Positions 16,882 through 27,872 are shown, numbered from the stretch's first letter. The stretch: DNA of 39,041 bases from Arcobacter sp. 31_11_sub10_T18 (GCA_002163065.1 MAAG01000047.1:1-39041), one strand, 5' to 3'. The notes: generated by a model from the sequence alone, not told the origin. Numbers and translations: made by a program.

Positions 16882-17811
16882 TTAAAAGAAAGATTTTATC
16901 ATGTCTCTCATTATGTCTGGTTCTTTAATGGTATTAATAATCTCTCGAAAGGCATTAGCACCTTGATATCCTTTAGAATATGAATGTAAAAATTTTCTAA
17001 ACATTACAACACCATGTTCACCATGAAATTTAATCATAGCATCCATGTGTTCAATGATAACTGATCTTTTTAATTCTTGATTTACGTCTTCTACACCGTG
17101 TTTAACTTGATAAAACACCCAAGGCTTACCAATGGCACCACGTCCAATCATAACACCAGCAGCACCAGTATAAGCCAATACTTCTTTTGCTTTATTATAA
17201 TCTTTAATATCACCGTTTGCAATTACAGGAATAGATACATTATCAACAATAGCTTTAATCGCATCGTAATCCACAGGTGCTTTATATTTTCCAGCTCGTG
17301 TTCTTCCATGAACAGATACAAAATCAACACCACATGCTTCAACTACTTTAGCAATTTCAACAGGTATTTTTTCATCAACACCAATTCTGATCTTTGCAGT
17401 TGTGTATTGTTTTTTATTGTATTTTTTAACTGTTGATAATATTTCTTCTAATTTTTTTAAATCACCTAGAAGATTGGAACCAGATCCATGGTTAAATACT
17501 TTGGGTGCAGGACACCCACAGTTTAAATCAATTCCATCAATTCCATCAATATCGTTTAATATTTCAACCGCATCTCGTACAAGTTCTGGTTTATTTCCCG
17601 CAATTTGAACAAAATAGGGATCTTCAATGGGCGATTTTTCAATCATTTTTAAAGTACGCTCTGATTTATAAACCAAAGCATTAGAAGAAATCATTTCAGA
17701 GATAGTCAGGTCTGCACCAAATTTTTTAACAACAGAACGGAAGGGTAAGTCAGTATATCCAGCAAGGGGTGCCAACACCATTAAGGGTTGGCTAAAATCT
17801 AGTTTTTTCAT
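16882..17811 (-). CDS. dusB: tRNA-dihydrouridine synthase (DusB type)
   Basis: A 309-residue FMN-dependent TIM-barrel enzyme that reduces uridines in the tRNA D-loop region. The N-terminal LAPLAGYTDLPFR, the catalytic cysteine in LNCGCPAPKV (Cys100), the KIRIGVDE and SVHGRTRAGKYKAP strands, and the FMN-phosphate site IGRGAIGKPWVF are all present. The subfamily is judged DusB-like from these motifs, but exact substrate positions cannot be read from sequence. A short in-frame microsatellite gives IDGIDGID near residue 90. It starts two bases after the stop of the upstream membrane-protein gene. I recall the same order in C. jejuni. Confidence 0.93.
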   Translation of the reverse strand: MKKLDFSQPLMVLAPLAGYTDLPFRSVVKKFGADLTISEMISSNALVYKSERTLKMIEKSPIEDPYFVQIAGNKPELVRDAVEILNDIDGIDGIDLNCGCPAPKVFNHGSGSNLLGDLKKLEEILSTVKKYNKKQYTTAKIRIGVDEKIPVEIAKVVEACGVDFVSVHGRTRAGKYKAPVDYDAIKAIVDNVSIPVIANGDIKDYNKAKEVLAYTGAAGVMIGRGAIGKPWVFYQVKHGVEDVNQELKRSVIIEHMDAMIKFHGEHGVVMFRKFLHSYSKGYQGANAFREIINTIKEPDIMRDMIKSFF

Positions 17812-17813
17812 AT

Positions 17814-18830
17814 TTATTTAATATAACAAAGAGAATCTAAGGTATATTGTTTTCCTGAGTCTTTTAAATCTAAGAGTGCTTTATATGGTAACAACTCATC
17901 TTGAGCTGTACTACCAAATATGTCTCTAATATTGTCCAACATCTCATATTCAAAGAGAACATAGAGGTATGAATCTAAAGCCAAATCATTGTTATTTGAA
18001 ATTTCTTCAAATATTTTCAATAAGTCATCTGGCAACATATTATTTTTATACAATTTTGCAAGATATATAAAATCTTGTCTAGAAAAATCAACATTTTTAA
18101 TATACTTAATCACTTCTTCTTTACTTAAAGAAAAGTCAGTTTGTTCAGAATCTCTTTTAAAAAGTTCAAGAATCATTTCTTTATCAAGCTTAATATTAGC
18201 AAGCACTTTTTTAACAGTAGTCATACTTTTGTGAGCCAGAACTGTAAAATATGCTTTTTTAATAATCTCGCTTTTATGATTAGCAGGTCGTTTTAATATC
18301 TCTAAACAATAATCAGCATCAGTGTTAACTCTGTTATTGTTGTTTATAACCATTAACGGGTTAGCTTCATCTAACTTTAACTCTTTTGGAGTTAAATATG
18401 TTCCTGCATGTATACTTTTTACTTTTTCAACGATTGCATTGATTTCTGTATTAGATGAGTTAAAGTTTCCATCTTTTGGTACCAAATTAACTTGAGACAA
18501 GATTTCAGATACATCTCTAAATGCTTGTCTTTTATAAAGTTTGATATCGTTTTTATACAAAAGATTATTTTTAATAGATTCTAAAATATTCTCTTCATCT
18601 TTTACAATAGCTCTGTTTCCAAGATATCCCTTAAATCCATAAAAGAACATGTGAAGAATTGATGCTACTAAAAGTAGTAAAGTAGGTAATAGTATCCATA
18701 CAAATACTGGTAATTGAAGAGATATATCTGAAATTATAATTTCATAAGAACCAAGTTCAAGTGAAAATATATATCCAGCAACTAAAACAATTAATAAAAT
18801 TGAAAATATTACGTATTTTTTAAGTCCCAT
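17814..18830 (-). CDS. Membrane-anchored protein of unknown function
   Basis: A 338-residue protein with two membrane segments close to the N-terminus (about 5-24, KYVIFSILLIVLVAGYIF, and 41-65, VFVWILLPTLLLLVASIL). A large, helical, charged cytosolic domain without known motif follows. A longer frame opens at 18896, but it would overlap dksA. The ATG at 18830 has AAAGGA at the right distance and follows the dksA stop by 13 bases, so I chose it. The gene sits between dksA and dus, a position I recall for a similar hypothetical membrane protein in C. jejuni. This suggests a conserved but undescribed lineage gene. Confidence 0.8.
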   Translation of the reverse strand: MGLKKYVIFSILLIVLVAGYIFSLELGSYEIIISDISLQLPVFVWILLPTLLLLVASILHMFFYGFKGYLGNRAIVKDEENILESIKNNLLYKNDIKLYKRQAFRDVSEILSQVNLVPKDGNFNSSNTEINAIVEKVKSIHAGTYLTPKELKLDEANPLMVINNNNRVNTDADYCLEILKRPANHKSEIIKKAYFTVLAHKSMTTVKKVLANIKLDKEMILELFKRDSEQTDFSLSKEEVIKYIKNVDFSRQDFIYLAKLYKNNMLPDDLLKIFEEISNNNDLALDSYLYVLFEYEMLDNIRDIFGSTAQDELLPYKALLDLKDSGKQYTLDSLCYIK

Positions 18831-18843
18831 TAAAAATCCTTTA

Positions 18844-19200
18844 TTATTCTTGTTCACCCTCGTATATTTCTCTACATGGTGTACAATATTTTGCAAATGG
18901 TTTAGCTCTTAATCTTCCTAATGCAATTTGTTCATCACACATTTCACAAACACCATAAGTTCCCTTTTGGATTCTAAGTAATGCTGATTCAATCTCTTCA
19001 AGTTCTTTTACTTGTTGATTTGCGATAATACCTTCTTTGAAACTATCACTACTTACTTCTGCATAATCAAATTCGTCATTGCATTCTGAATTTTTTAAAG
19101 AGTCAATACTATCTCGACTTTCTTGAATATTATTTTTTATTAATGCTAATCTATCTATTAGAATTTCTTTCAACTCTTCGATTTGTTTTTTATTCGCCAA
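18844..19200 (-). CDS. dksA: DksA/TraR-family RNA polymerase regulator
   Basis: A 118-residue protein of the DksA family, which enters the RNA polymerase secondary channel and modifies promoter response, with ppGpp in many species. The coiled-coil tip keeps DxxDxA as Asp42, Asp45 and Ala47 (NDEFDYAE), needed for activity in E. coli DksA. The zinc finger is complete: Cys85-x2-Cys88 and Cys106-x2-Cys109. It is shorter than E. coli DksA at the N-terminus, as is usual for Campylobacterota. It is followed closely by the membrane-protein gene. Confidence 0.93.
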   Translation of the reverse strand: MANKKQIEELKEILIDRLALIKNNIQESRDSIDSLKNSECNDEFDYAEVSSDSFKEGIIANQQVKELEEIESALLRIQKGTYGVCEMCDEQIALGRLRAKPFAKYCTPCREIYEGEQE

Positions 19201-19248
19201 AACTTGCCTTTTTAATAGTTTTACGGATTATACTCAATCATAACTAAA

Positions 19249-19707
19249 TTATTTATGATATGGATGATTATTGTTGATACAAAGTCCTCTAAATATCTGC
19301 TCCATCAACACTACATGCGCTATTTTGTGTGCCATTGTTAATTCACTTAAACTTATTTTAGCGTCACATAATTGCAAAAATTCATTGTTAAAACCATAAG
19401 CTCCACCAATAAAAAAATTAATTGTAACTTTATCATCAATGAGTTTGGCAAACTTAAAACTGTCAAGTTTTTTTCCTTTAACATCTAAAGCAATATTAAA
19501 ACCCTGCATATGTGGTAAAAATGCATCTGTATAAGCTTGTTGAGATTCTCGCTGACCAATCATTTGAGCTTTTGAAATTTTCTTATTAAACATATTGAAA
19601 CTTTCAACTTTTGCATACTTGGAAGACATTTTAATAAAATCATTTGAGATAAGATCAAATTCGTCGTTGTTTGATTTGGCTATAGAATAAATATTAATTT
19701 TATGCAA
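19249..19707 (-). CDS. rlmH: 23S rRNA pseudouridine-1915 N3-methyltransferase
   Basis: A small SPOUT-fold methyltransferase that modifies pseudouridine 1915 in helix 69 of assembled 70S ribosomes. Family features are IALDVKGKKLDS, the SAM-binding NFFIGGAYGF and the C-terminal MEQIFRGLCINNNHPYHK. The longest frame runs to 19767, but TTG at 19707 with AAAGGA six bases upstream gives 153 residues, the normal family length, and lies ten bases after the thiE stop. I therefore take TTG as the start. Neighbours accD, thiE and dksA are co-directional. Confidence 0.95.
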   Translation of the reverse strand: MHKINIYSIAKSNNDEFDLISNDFIKMSSKYAKVESFNMFNKKISKAQMIGQRESQQAYTDAFLPHMQGFNIALDVKGKKLDSFKFAKLIDDKVTINFFIGGAYGFNNEFLQLCDAKISLSELTMAHKIAHVVLMEQIFRGLCINNNHPYHK

Positions 19708-19717
19708 GAGTGTTCCT

Positions 19718-20371
19718 TTAGTGAGTAAATAAACCTGAACCAATAACATTATAAGATGTATTGTCAATTATATCACTTAATTTAACCCCACCAATAGCAC
19801 AAACAGGATGTTTGGATATTTTTGCCAAATAAGGTAGTTTATCACCCAGTTGATTTTGTACATCTTTAGTTGTGGTTGTTTTATATGCACCCAATCCTAT
19901 ATAGTCAATATCAAAATTATTTGCTTCCAAAATTTCAATTTCATCGTGAGTAGATAAACCTAAAATTTTATCACCGATTTTTTTTCGAATCAACTTTAAT
20001 GACAAAACTCTATTATTTTTAACATAGGAATCTAAATCTTCTTGCCCAATATGTAAACCATCAGCATAGGCAATTAAATCTATTTTATCGTTAATTATAA
20101 TTGGTAAATTGCAGTTGTTTTTTAAGTACTTTAAGTTTTCTTTTTGTATGTCTAAATTATTAATTTTATCGCGATATTGAATAATTTTCACATGATGTTG
20201 TTTGCAGATTTGTAAATATTGTTCTAAAGTAGTATTGTGTTTTGTTAATAACTCATAATCACATAAAGCGTAAATAGAAGGCTTCAATGGCGAATTTTGA
20301 GGCCTTCTATTAAAAGAGTATATTTGGAATTCTTTTCTGTTCACAGCTTTCTTAACTAACCAGTTGTGCAT
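19718..20371 (-). CDS. thiE: Thiamine phosphate synthase (ThiE/TenI family)
   Basis: A 217-residue TIM-barrel protein. ThiE couples HMP-pyrophosphate with thiazole phosphate to form thiamine phosphate. Visible family motifs are IIQYRDK (diphosphate-binding Arg/Lys), [26 protein letters not shown], the [13 protein letters not shown] loop and CAIGGV. Loop residues are retained, which favours ThiE over TenI. The ATG at 20371 overlaps the accD end by 20 bases. The first ~30 residues are poorly conserved and the true start may be later. It is the only thiamine gene here, placed between accD and rlmH. Confidence 0.85.
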   Translation of the reverse strand: MHNWLVKKAVNRKEFQIYSFNRRPQNSPLKPSIYALCDYELLTKHNTTLEQYLQICKQHHVKIIQYRDKINNLDIQKENLKYLKNNCNLPIIINDKIDLIAYADGLHIGQEDLDSYVKNNRVLSLKLIRKKIGDKILGLSTHDEIEILEANNFDIDYIGLGAYKTTTTKDVQNQLGDKLPYLAKISKHPVCAIGGVKLSDIIDNTSYNVIGSGLFTH

Positions 20372-21218
20372 CTTTTTTAAATAAGGTTAATAAATCAGAT
20401 AAAGTTTTTTTCATATCATTTCTATTTACCACCATATCAATTGAACCATGTTCTAATAAAAACTCAGCTCTTTGAAATCCTTCTGGTAAATCAGCACCAA
20501 TAGTTTGTTTAATAACTCGCTGTCCTGCAAATCCTACTAAAGCTCCTGGTTCTGCCATAATGATATCACCAAGTAGTGCAAAAGAAGCAGATACTCCACC
20601 CATAGTAGGATCTGTTAACACAGAGATATATGGAAGACCTGCTGAATCTAATCTTTTAAGTGCAGCAGAGGTTTTTGCCATTTGCATTAAAGCAAAAGTA
20701 CTTTCTTGCATTCTAGCTCCTCCACTAGCACTCACAATAATTAAACCTTGATTCTTTTGAATACTTCTGTTAATTGCTCGTACAATCTTTTCACCCTCAA
20801 CAGAACCCAAACTTCCACCCATAAAAGAAAAATCAAATATTGCTATTTGAACAGGAACTTCATTGATAGTACACTCACCACTAACAACAGAAGATGTACG
20901 TCCTGTTTTAATCAATGCTTCATCCACTCTTTTTTTGTATGATTTTTTATCAACAAACTTTAATGGATCAGTAGGTTTTAGATTTGAATCATATTCTTCA
21001 AAACTTCCTTCATCACAAATAATTTCTATTCTTCTTTGTGCGCCTACTCTCATATGAAAATTACATTTGGGACATATATTATTTTGATTTTCAACCTCTT
21101 TAAAAAACATTAATGCGCTACATTCAGGACATTTAATCCAATGACTTGGTGCATCTTTTTTTTCTGGTTGTTCTTTTTTATCAAAAGAAATTTTATTAAA
21201 TAAGTTTTTTAAATCCAT
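20352..21218 (-). CDS. accD: Acetyl-CoA carboxylase carboxyltransferase subunit beta
   Basis: A 288-residue subunit that, with AccA, transfers CO2 from carboxybiotin to acetyl-CoA to start fatty-acid synthesis. The N-terminal zinc ribbon is Cys30-x2-Cys33 and Cys49-x2-Cys52. The crotonase-like core shows [36 protein letters not shown] and [12 protein letters not shown]. Length is normal. AGGAG lies directly upstream of the ATG. A hairpin separates it from metK and the end overlaps thiE. Confidence 0.97.
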   Translation of the reverse strand: MDLKNLFNKISFDKKEQPEKKDAPSHWIKCPECSALMFFKEVENQNNICPKCNFHMRVGAQRRIEIICDEGSFEEYDSNLKPTDPLKFVDKKSYKKRVDEALIKTGRTSSVVSGECTINEVPVQIAIFDFSFMGGSLGSVEGEKIVRAINRSIQKNQGLIIVSASGGARMQESTFALMQMAKTSAALKRLDSAGLPYISVLTDPTMGGVSASFALLGDIIMAEPGALVGFAGQRVIKQTIGADLPEGFQRAEFLLEHGSIDMVVNRNDMKKTLSDLLTLFKKDAQLVS

Positions 21219-21239
21219 AATATCTCCTAGTATTTATAT

Positions 21240-21259
21240 AAGGCGTATTTCTACGCCTT
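21240..21259. terminator. Hairpin between metK and accD
   Basis: AAGGCGTA (21240-21247) and TACGCCTT (21252-21259) form a perfect 8-bp stem. On the minus strand the loop is GAAA, a GNRA tetraloop. It stands five bases after the metK stop and before the accD ribosome site. No T run follows in that direction. Confidence 0.45.
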
Positions 21260-21263
21260 TGTG

Positions 21264-22478
21264 TTATTTTTTTAGTGCTTTAAATATGTCTAATTCGTCA
21301 AGTTGTTCCCATGGGTAATCACTTTGACCAACTTGTCCACGACTTGCCACATCTGCATAAAGAAATGTTTCTTCACTTGGCTTATCAAGGTCAAATTTTT
21401 CAGTTATCCATCTTGGAGTTAATGAAAAAGTATTCATTACAAATGTTGACAATCTGTCATCATCTAATAATGTGTATGTACCAAAAGTATCAACTGAAAC
21501 TGAAGTTGGTTTAGCAACACCAATTGCATATGATAATTGAACATTACATTTTTTTGCAAGTCCCGCAGCAACTACGTGTTTTGCAATCCAACGTGCAGCG
21601 TATAATCCAGATCTATCAACTTTAGTATAATCTTTAGAACTTTGTGCTCCACCACCAATTGGTGCATATCCACCAAATGAATCAACAATTAGTTTTCTTC
21701 CAGTTAATCCTGAATCATGAAGTGCAGAGTGATTTACATATCTTCCAGTTGGGTTGATATGAATAATAGTACTTTTTGGATCATATAATTCTGTTGGTAA
21801 TCCTGTATCATCAATTAAACCCTGAATCAACGTTCTAACTTCAGAAATATCCATATCTTCAACAGAAGGTGCACTTACAACAATTGTATGAATTTTTTGA
21901 GGTTTACAATTTTCAAAGTTTTCTTTATTGCCATAATCAATTGTAACTTGTGTTTTAATATCAACACCTAGTTTATGATTATGATTTAAAGCGTAGTTGT
22001 AAACTTTATCAGCTAACATTCGTGCATATGTAATGGCTGCTGGCATAAAGTCAGCTGTTTCATTGGAAGCAAAACCAAACATAATTCCTTGATCTCCCGC
22101 TCCAATTTCACCTGTTTCTTGATCAACACCTTGACTAATATCAGGACTTTGTTGATTTAATAAAACTTGAACTTGTACATCATCTGGATGTAAACATTGT
22201 TCTTTTGTAAAAGCAGATTTTCCGTCATACCCAATTTTTGCCAATGCGTCTTTAACCAATTTAACATAATCATCATTAGATAATTTTGTCTTAGATTTTA
22301 CTTCACCACCAATGATTACGTGTTTTCCAGCAACAAATACTTCACTTGCAACTCTACTTTCACTATCTTCAATGATTAATCTATCAACGATTGTATCTGC
22401 AATAATATCTGCACATTTATCTGGGTGACCTGGACTTACTACTTCACTTGTAAATAAGTATTTTGTTTTGTTTTCCAT
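21264..22478 (-). CDS. metK: S-adenosylmethionine synthase
   Basis: Forms S-adenosylmethionine from methionine and ATP. Motifs are GHPDKCADI, GAGDQGIMFGFA and GGGAQSSKDYTKVDRS. The last differs from the E. coli GGGAFSGKDPSKVDRS loop, and I recall the same form in Campylobacter. A longer frame opens at 22517 (417 residues), but that ATG has no ribosome site. The ATG at 22478 has AGGA nine bases upstream and gives 404 residues, close to the family length, so I chose it. The start region carries a 22-bp tandem duplication. Confidence 0.95.
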   Translation of the reverse strand: MENKTKYLFTSEVVSPGHPDKCADIIADTIVDRLIIEDSESRVASEVFVAGKHVIIGGEVKSKTKLSNDDYVKLVKDALAKIGYDGKSAFTKEQCLHPDDVQVQVLLNQQSPDISQGVDQETGEIGAGDQGIMFGFASNETADFMPAAITYARMLADKVYNYALNHNHKLGVDIKTQVTIDYGNKENFENCKPQKIHTIVVSAPSVEDMDISEVRTLIQGLIDDTGLPTELYDPKSTIIHINPTGRYVNHSALHDSGLTGRKLIVDSFGGYAPIGGGAQSSKDYTKVDRSGLYAARWIAKHVVAAGLAKKCNVQLSYAIGVAKPTSVSVDTFGTYTLLDDDRLSTFVMNTFSLTPRWITEKFDLDKPSEETFLYADVASRGQVGQSDYPWEQLDELDIFKALKK

Positions 22479-22515
22479 GTTTGTTTTCCTATCTTGTTTT
22501 CCATGTTTGTTTTCC
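22468..22515 (-). repeat. 22-bp direct repeat at the metK start
   Basis: GGAAAACAAACATGGAAAAC plus two A occurs at 22515-22494 and again at 22489-22468 (minus strand), an exact repeat with a 26-bp period. Each copy includes an ATG. The period is not a multiple of three. It looks like a recent slipped duplication of the translation-start region. Confidence 0.85.
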
Positions 22516-22578
22516 ATTAAATATACTCGTTTATTTTAATCTTTTTAAATAAAAATAATTTGTATATATAATTTTAAC

Positions 22579-22598
22579 GTTGAGTATTTCTACTCGAC
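22579..22598. terminator. Hairpin at the end of glmS
   Basis: GTTGAGTA (22579-22586) and TACTCGAC (22591-22598) pair over eight positions with one T-G pair. On the minus strand the loop is GAAA, the same GTA-GAAA-TAC apex as in the metK/accD hairpin. The glmS stop codon lies inside it. Confidence 0.4.
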
Positions 22599-24395
22599 TG
22601 TAACAGATTTTGCCAAGTTTCTTGGCATATCTACATCATTTCCTAATCGAACTGAGATTTCCATTGAAAGTAGCTGCAAAGCAACCAGCATTTCAAAAAA
22701 CTCCAGCATATAATGATCAGTTTTATTTGTTTTAATAAAATCATCACTCAATTCAAAATCAAGTGGAGAAATTGAACAAATAGTACTATCACGTGCGCTT
22801 AACTCTTCAACATTAGATTTGATTTTATCATAGTGTAAATTTTGTGGCATTAAAGCTATTGTAAATAACTCCGGATCTGCCAATGCAATTGGTCCGTGTT
22901 TCATTTCACCTGCAGGATAACCTTCTGCATGTAAATATGATATTTCTTTTAATTTTAAAGCACCTTCAAGGGCCAATGGGAAAAAGACGTCTCGTCCTAT
23001 AAAGAAAAAACCATGACCATGAAGATATCTTTTTGATAATCTTCTGGTCTTTTCGTGCATTTTATCGCACACAATTAAAGCCTTTGGTACTTCTCTTAAT
23101 GCAAAAATCTCACTATTTAATTTATCTTGAGATATTGCATTTTTAAATTTAGCAAAATATAAAGCCATCATCCAAAGCACAACTGTTTGAGTTGAAAAAG
23201 CTTTGGTTGATGCCACTCCTTTTTCAATACCAGCTCTGGTTAAAACAGTCACATCTCCCAATCGTGTCATTGAAGAGTTATCTACATTACACACCACGAT
23301 TGATTTAAGTCCAGCTTTTTTAGCCATTTTTAAAGCTTCCAAGGTATCTGCTGTTTCTCCACTTTGAGAAATAACAACAAACAATGTTTTCTTACTCATG
23401 AGTGGTTCTTTATATCTAAACTCACTTGCAATTTCTACAGAACATCTTATCTTGCTTAGTCGCTCAAATAAATATGAAGCGGTTAATGCAGCATGATAAG
23501 AGGTCCCACAGGCGCAAATTTTTATTTCATCAATTCCTTCAATTATCTTTGCATCAAACTCATCAAAATGAATTTGATCATCTTGTAGTCTGCCCAACAT
23601 AGAATCAGTGATTACATCATGTTGTTCATAAATTTCTTTTTCCATAAAAAATCGAAATCCATCTTTTTGTGCATATTGTTTAGATTGAGGTAAAGTTGAC
23701 CAAGTGATCTCATCTGAGAAAAACTCAATCCCAGCAGGACTTGCTATTCCACCCATACCATCTTCTAAATAAACCACATCATCTGCAAGACCAATTAAAG
23801 GTGCATCTGTACTTGAAAATAAAACTTCTTTTTCTTCTTTCCCCTTAGCAACAATTAAAGGTGACCCATGTTTAAAAAAGAAAATAGAATCAGGTTGTAC
23901 TTTTGAGATTAAAAGAATTGAATAGGCACCTTTTAAATCTGCAATTGTTTTTTGAAATGCTTCTTTTGTATCATTTGAATTATTATAATAGTTTTCAAAA
24001 AGGTGAACGATAACTTCAGTATCTGTTTGTGATATAAATTTATGTCCATCTTGGATTAACTTATCTTTAATTTCTTTATAATTTTCAATAATTCCATTGT
24101 GTACCACATAAGAATACTCACCTAAGTGTGGATGTGCGTTTAACTCTGTAGGTTTTCCATGGGTTGCCCAACGTGTATGCCCTATTCCTAAAAAGTGATT
24201 CTCACCTACATTGGCATCAGAAATTTTTTGTTCTAAATTTTTTAATTTTCCAAGAGCTTTATATACTTCAATTTTATCATTATCTAAAAGTGCTATTCCA
24301 GTTGAGTCATATCCTCTATATTCAAGCTCTTTTAAACCATCCATTAAAATTTCAGTTGTATTTTTACTTCCGATATAACCGACAATTCCGCACAT
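22590..24395 (-). CDS. glmS: Glutamine-fructose-6-phosphate aminotransferase
   Basis: A 601-residue enzyme that makes glucosamine-6-phosphate for peptidoglycan and lipopolysaccharide. The class II glutaminase domain starts MCGIVGYIG, with Cys2 as nucleophile, and has the GHTRWATHGKP and HNGIIENY motifs. Two sugar-isomerase domains follow, with CGTSYHA, SQSGETADTLEAL, and the C-terminal LAKSVTVE that contributes to the active site. No glmS ribozyme is visible upstream. A TATAAT-like box lies at 24428-24423 (minus strand). Confidence 0.98.
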   Translation of the reverse strand: MCGIVGYIGSKNTTEILMDGLKELEYRGYDSTGIALLDNDKIEVYKALGKLKNLEQKISDANVGENHFLGIGHTRWATHGKPTELNAHPHLGEYSYVVHNGIIENYKEIKDKLIQDGHKFISQTDTEVIVHLFENYYNNSNDTKEAFQKTIADLKGAYSILLISKVQPDSIFFFKHGSPLIVAKGKEEKEVLFSSTDAPLIGLADDVVYLEDGMGGIASPAGIEFFSDEITWSTLPQSKQYAQKDGFRFFMEKEIYEQHDVITDSMLGRLQDDQIHFDEFDAKIIEGIDEIKICACGTSYHAALTASYLFERLSKIRCSVEIASEFRYKEPLMSKKTLFVVISQSGETADTLEALKMAKKAGLKSIVVCNVDNSSMTRLGDVTVLTRAGIEKGVASTKAFSTQTVVLWMMALYFAKFKNAISQDKLNSEIFALREVPKALIVCDKMHEKTRRLSKRYLHGHGFFFIGRDVFFPLALEGALKLKEISYLHAEGYPAGEMKHGPIALADPELFTIALMPQNLHYDKIKSNVEELSARDSTICSISPLDFELSDDFIKTNKTDHYMLEFFEMLVALQLLSMEISVRLGNDVDMPRNLAKSVTVE

Positions 24396-24584
24396 ATATT
24401 ACCTTGTTTTTATCTACTTAAAATTATAAGCTAAGATGTTATCTAAATGTTGATAAAAAGTGGCTTTTATCAGATATTCTAGATTCTAAAAATGTTTTCA
24501 AAAGTAAATAGGGAGTTTATTAAAAAACCTCCATACCAATTATTAAACTTCATATAAAAGTGGAGAATCTATGAAAAACAAACC

Positions 24585-25430
24585 CTAGCTTAGTAATTTT
24601 TTGAACTCTTCGCTATCTTTTAAATTTTCAAATAACTCTTCACTTTCAATTTCATCTTTTAAATTAGGAGATTTTTGTATAGCTGTTTCTAAATCAACAA
24701 GTGCTTCATTTTTATTATGTAGTACAGCATTAGCACAAGATCGTTGCCAGTAAGCATATCCATATTCAGGATCGATTTCTATGGCTTTATTACTAAGATT
24801 AAGTGCCCATTCATATTCATCCATATCAAGAACTGCATCTGCTTTATAAGCATAAACTTCAGCATCATCTGCATTGATATTGATAATCTCATCATAAATA
24901 TCAATTTTTGACTGAGGATTTGTTTCAAGATTTGAACGTATCCAAAGTGAGTGTATATACTGAGTATTATATATTTTATTCTGGTTATCAAGTATTTTTT
25001 CTGATTGCAGAGTCATCTCATCTTGAAGACTTTCCATACGAACATTATATTTTTTTGTAATCTGGTTTACTCGCTCTTCAACAATAGTCTCCGTTTTCTT
25101 CCTGATATCTCTAAGAGAATTCCAACCAGCAAATATTAGTATTGATGTGGCTGCAGCTATAAGATAAAAAATGTTACCAATTGTATCGGTCATATATCTA
25201 GCAGCACGGTCAGTTTGTTGAACTTCGTTTTTTGATATTCTTCGCTCAACTTCATTTCTCAATTTCATATTTTCAATACGTAAATCTTTTAATTCATCCA
25301 AAATATATCGCTCAATCAAAGGTTTTTCTAGCAATCGTTTTACTTCAACTGGATTTTTTTCAGAAGCAAATAGAGCACTAGAAAAGAAGAAAATTAATAG
25401 AAGTGTGAAAAATTTAGACGATAGATTCAT
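24585..25430 (-). CDS. Secreted or membrane TPR protein of unknown function
   Basis: A 281-residue protein with a signal peptide (MNLSSKFFTLLLIFFFSSALFA, cleavage near 22), a periplasmic coiled coil (about 28-75), one membrane segment (about 84-103, IGNIFYLIAAATSILIFAGW) and a second coiled coil (110-155). The C-terminal section has at least two TPR motifs (about 185-255, for example EVYAYKADAVLDMDEYEWAL). The layout suggests a scaffold crossing the inner membrane with a cytosolic TPR domain. No partner can be read from context, as it lies alone between groEL and glmS. A TATAAT candidate for it is at 25466-25461. Confidence 0.8.
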   Translation of the reverse strand: MNLSSKFFTLLLIFFFSSALFASEKNPVEVKRLLEKPLIERYILDELKDLRIENMKLRNEVERRISKNEVQQTDRAARYMTDTIGNIFYLIAAATSILIFAGWNSLRDIRKKTETIVEERVNQITKKYNVRMESLQDEMTLQSEKILDNQNKIYNTQYIHSLWIRSNLETNPQSKIDIYDEIININADDAEVYAYKADAVLDMDEYEWALNLSNKAIEIDPEYGYAYWQRSCANAVLHNKNEALVDLETAIQKSPNLKDEIESEELFENLKDSEEFKKLLS

Positions 25431-25728
25431 AAGGAGCCTTTATTATTAAAATTTGCAATTATTATAACAAAGCTGACATTAACTCCAATTCAAAATGAAA
25501 CATACCAGCAGTGCAAAATTATACTGCTAATTTCCTTTGGAACTCTAGATTAATAAAAACTTTGGAATAATTAGATTGATGGTATATTCAATATGATTTT
25601 AAGTATAAGTAACATGAAAGTAGCGTGAGTTTTTTGTGAATAATTTGTGAGTTTAAATGAGAAGAATCGTCGATATACTCGACGACTCTGCTCGATGTAA
25701 GAGTAGAAAGAAATGAGTCTTTGTCAGA
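25431..25728. other. 298-bp intergenic region after groEL
   Basis: No convincing gene is seen. It holds the promoter side of the TPR membrane gene, an imperfect direct repeat of CTTTGGAA...TAGATT at 25535-25551 and 25560-25577 (25-bp period), and the hairpin at 25667-25685 after groEL. I see no tRNA or known small RNA. Confidence 0.5.
25667..25685. terminator. Hairpin after groEL
   Basis: TCGTCGA (25667-25673) and TCGACGA (25679-25685) form a 7-bp stem with a TATAC loop about 45 bases after the groEL stop. On the minus strand it is followed by TTCTTCTC, a weak T-rich tail. Confidence 0.45.
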
Positions 25729-27634
<1,906 letters not shown>

Positions 27635-27667
27635 TATAGTGTCCTTATTAAGTTTAAAATCATTGTT

Positions 27668-27845
27668 ATACCAAATTAGACCAAAAGTGATGACTTAAAC
27701 TGTACTACCCTGTGGGAAAATACCTAAAAGGCATCTTGAAAAAGAAAACAATTAAAATTAGCTACGGCTAGTTTGAATTGTTTTCTTTCCCAATCTGATC
27801 TTTTATCTATTTTTTTAAGTGGTCACTTTTGATTTAATTTGGTAT
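27668..27845. repeat. 178-bp palindromic (MITE-like) element in the groESL leader
   Basis: The two ends (27668-27699 and 27814-27845) are inverted repeats matching at 28 of 32 positions, beginning ATACCAAATTA. Further in, TAAAAG and ATC blocks also mirror each other, and a perfect 13-bp stem AAAGAAAACAATT / AATTGTTTTCTTT (27741-27753 and 27776-27788) continues into a stem capped on the plus strand by C-TACG-G, a UNCG-type loop. The whole unit is therefore one long imperfect palindrome without coding capacity. Its outer end abuts CIRCE. The ends fall in TA dinucleotides, compatible with TA-targeting transposition, but no transposase is present. Confidence 0.75.
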
Positions 27846-27871
27846 TAGCACTCATTAAAAATGAGTGCTAG
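27845..27871. promoter_or_regulatory. CIRCE operator (HrcA site) of groESL
   Basis: TTAGCACTC (27845-27853), nine bases, then GAGTGCTAG (27863-27871). This matches the CIRCE consensus TTAGCACTC-N9-GAGTGCTAA except for the last base. HrcA repressor binding represses groESL until heat shock. It lies at the expected transcription start, just downstream of the -10 box. Confidence 0.93.
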
Positions 27872-27872
27872 A

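Noticed and set aside
17518-17560. Microsatellite in dus giving IDGIDGID
   Set aside because: Only about three short in-frame units in a conserved position; nothing suggests instability.
24396-24584. glmS riboswitch/ribozyme upstream of glmS
   Set aside because: No conserved ribozyme core is visible. Only an AT-rich promoter and a small TGATAAAA/TTTTATCA hairpin are present.
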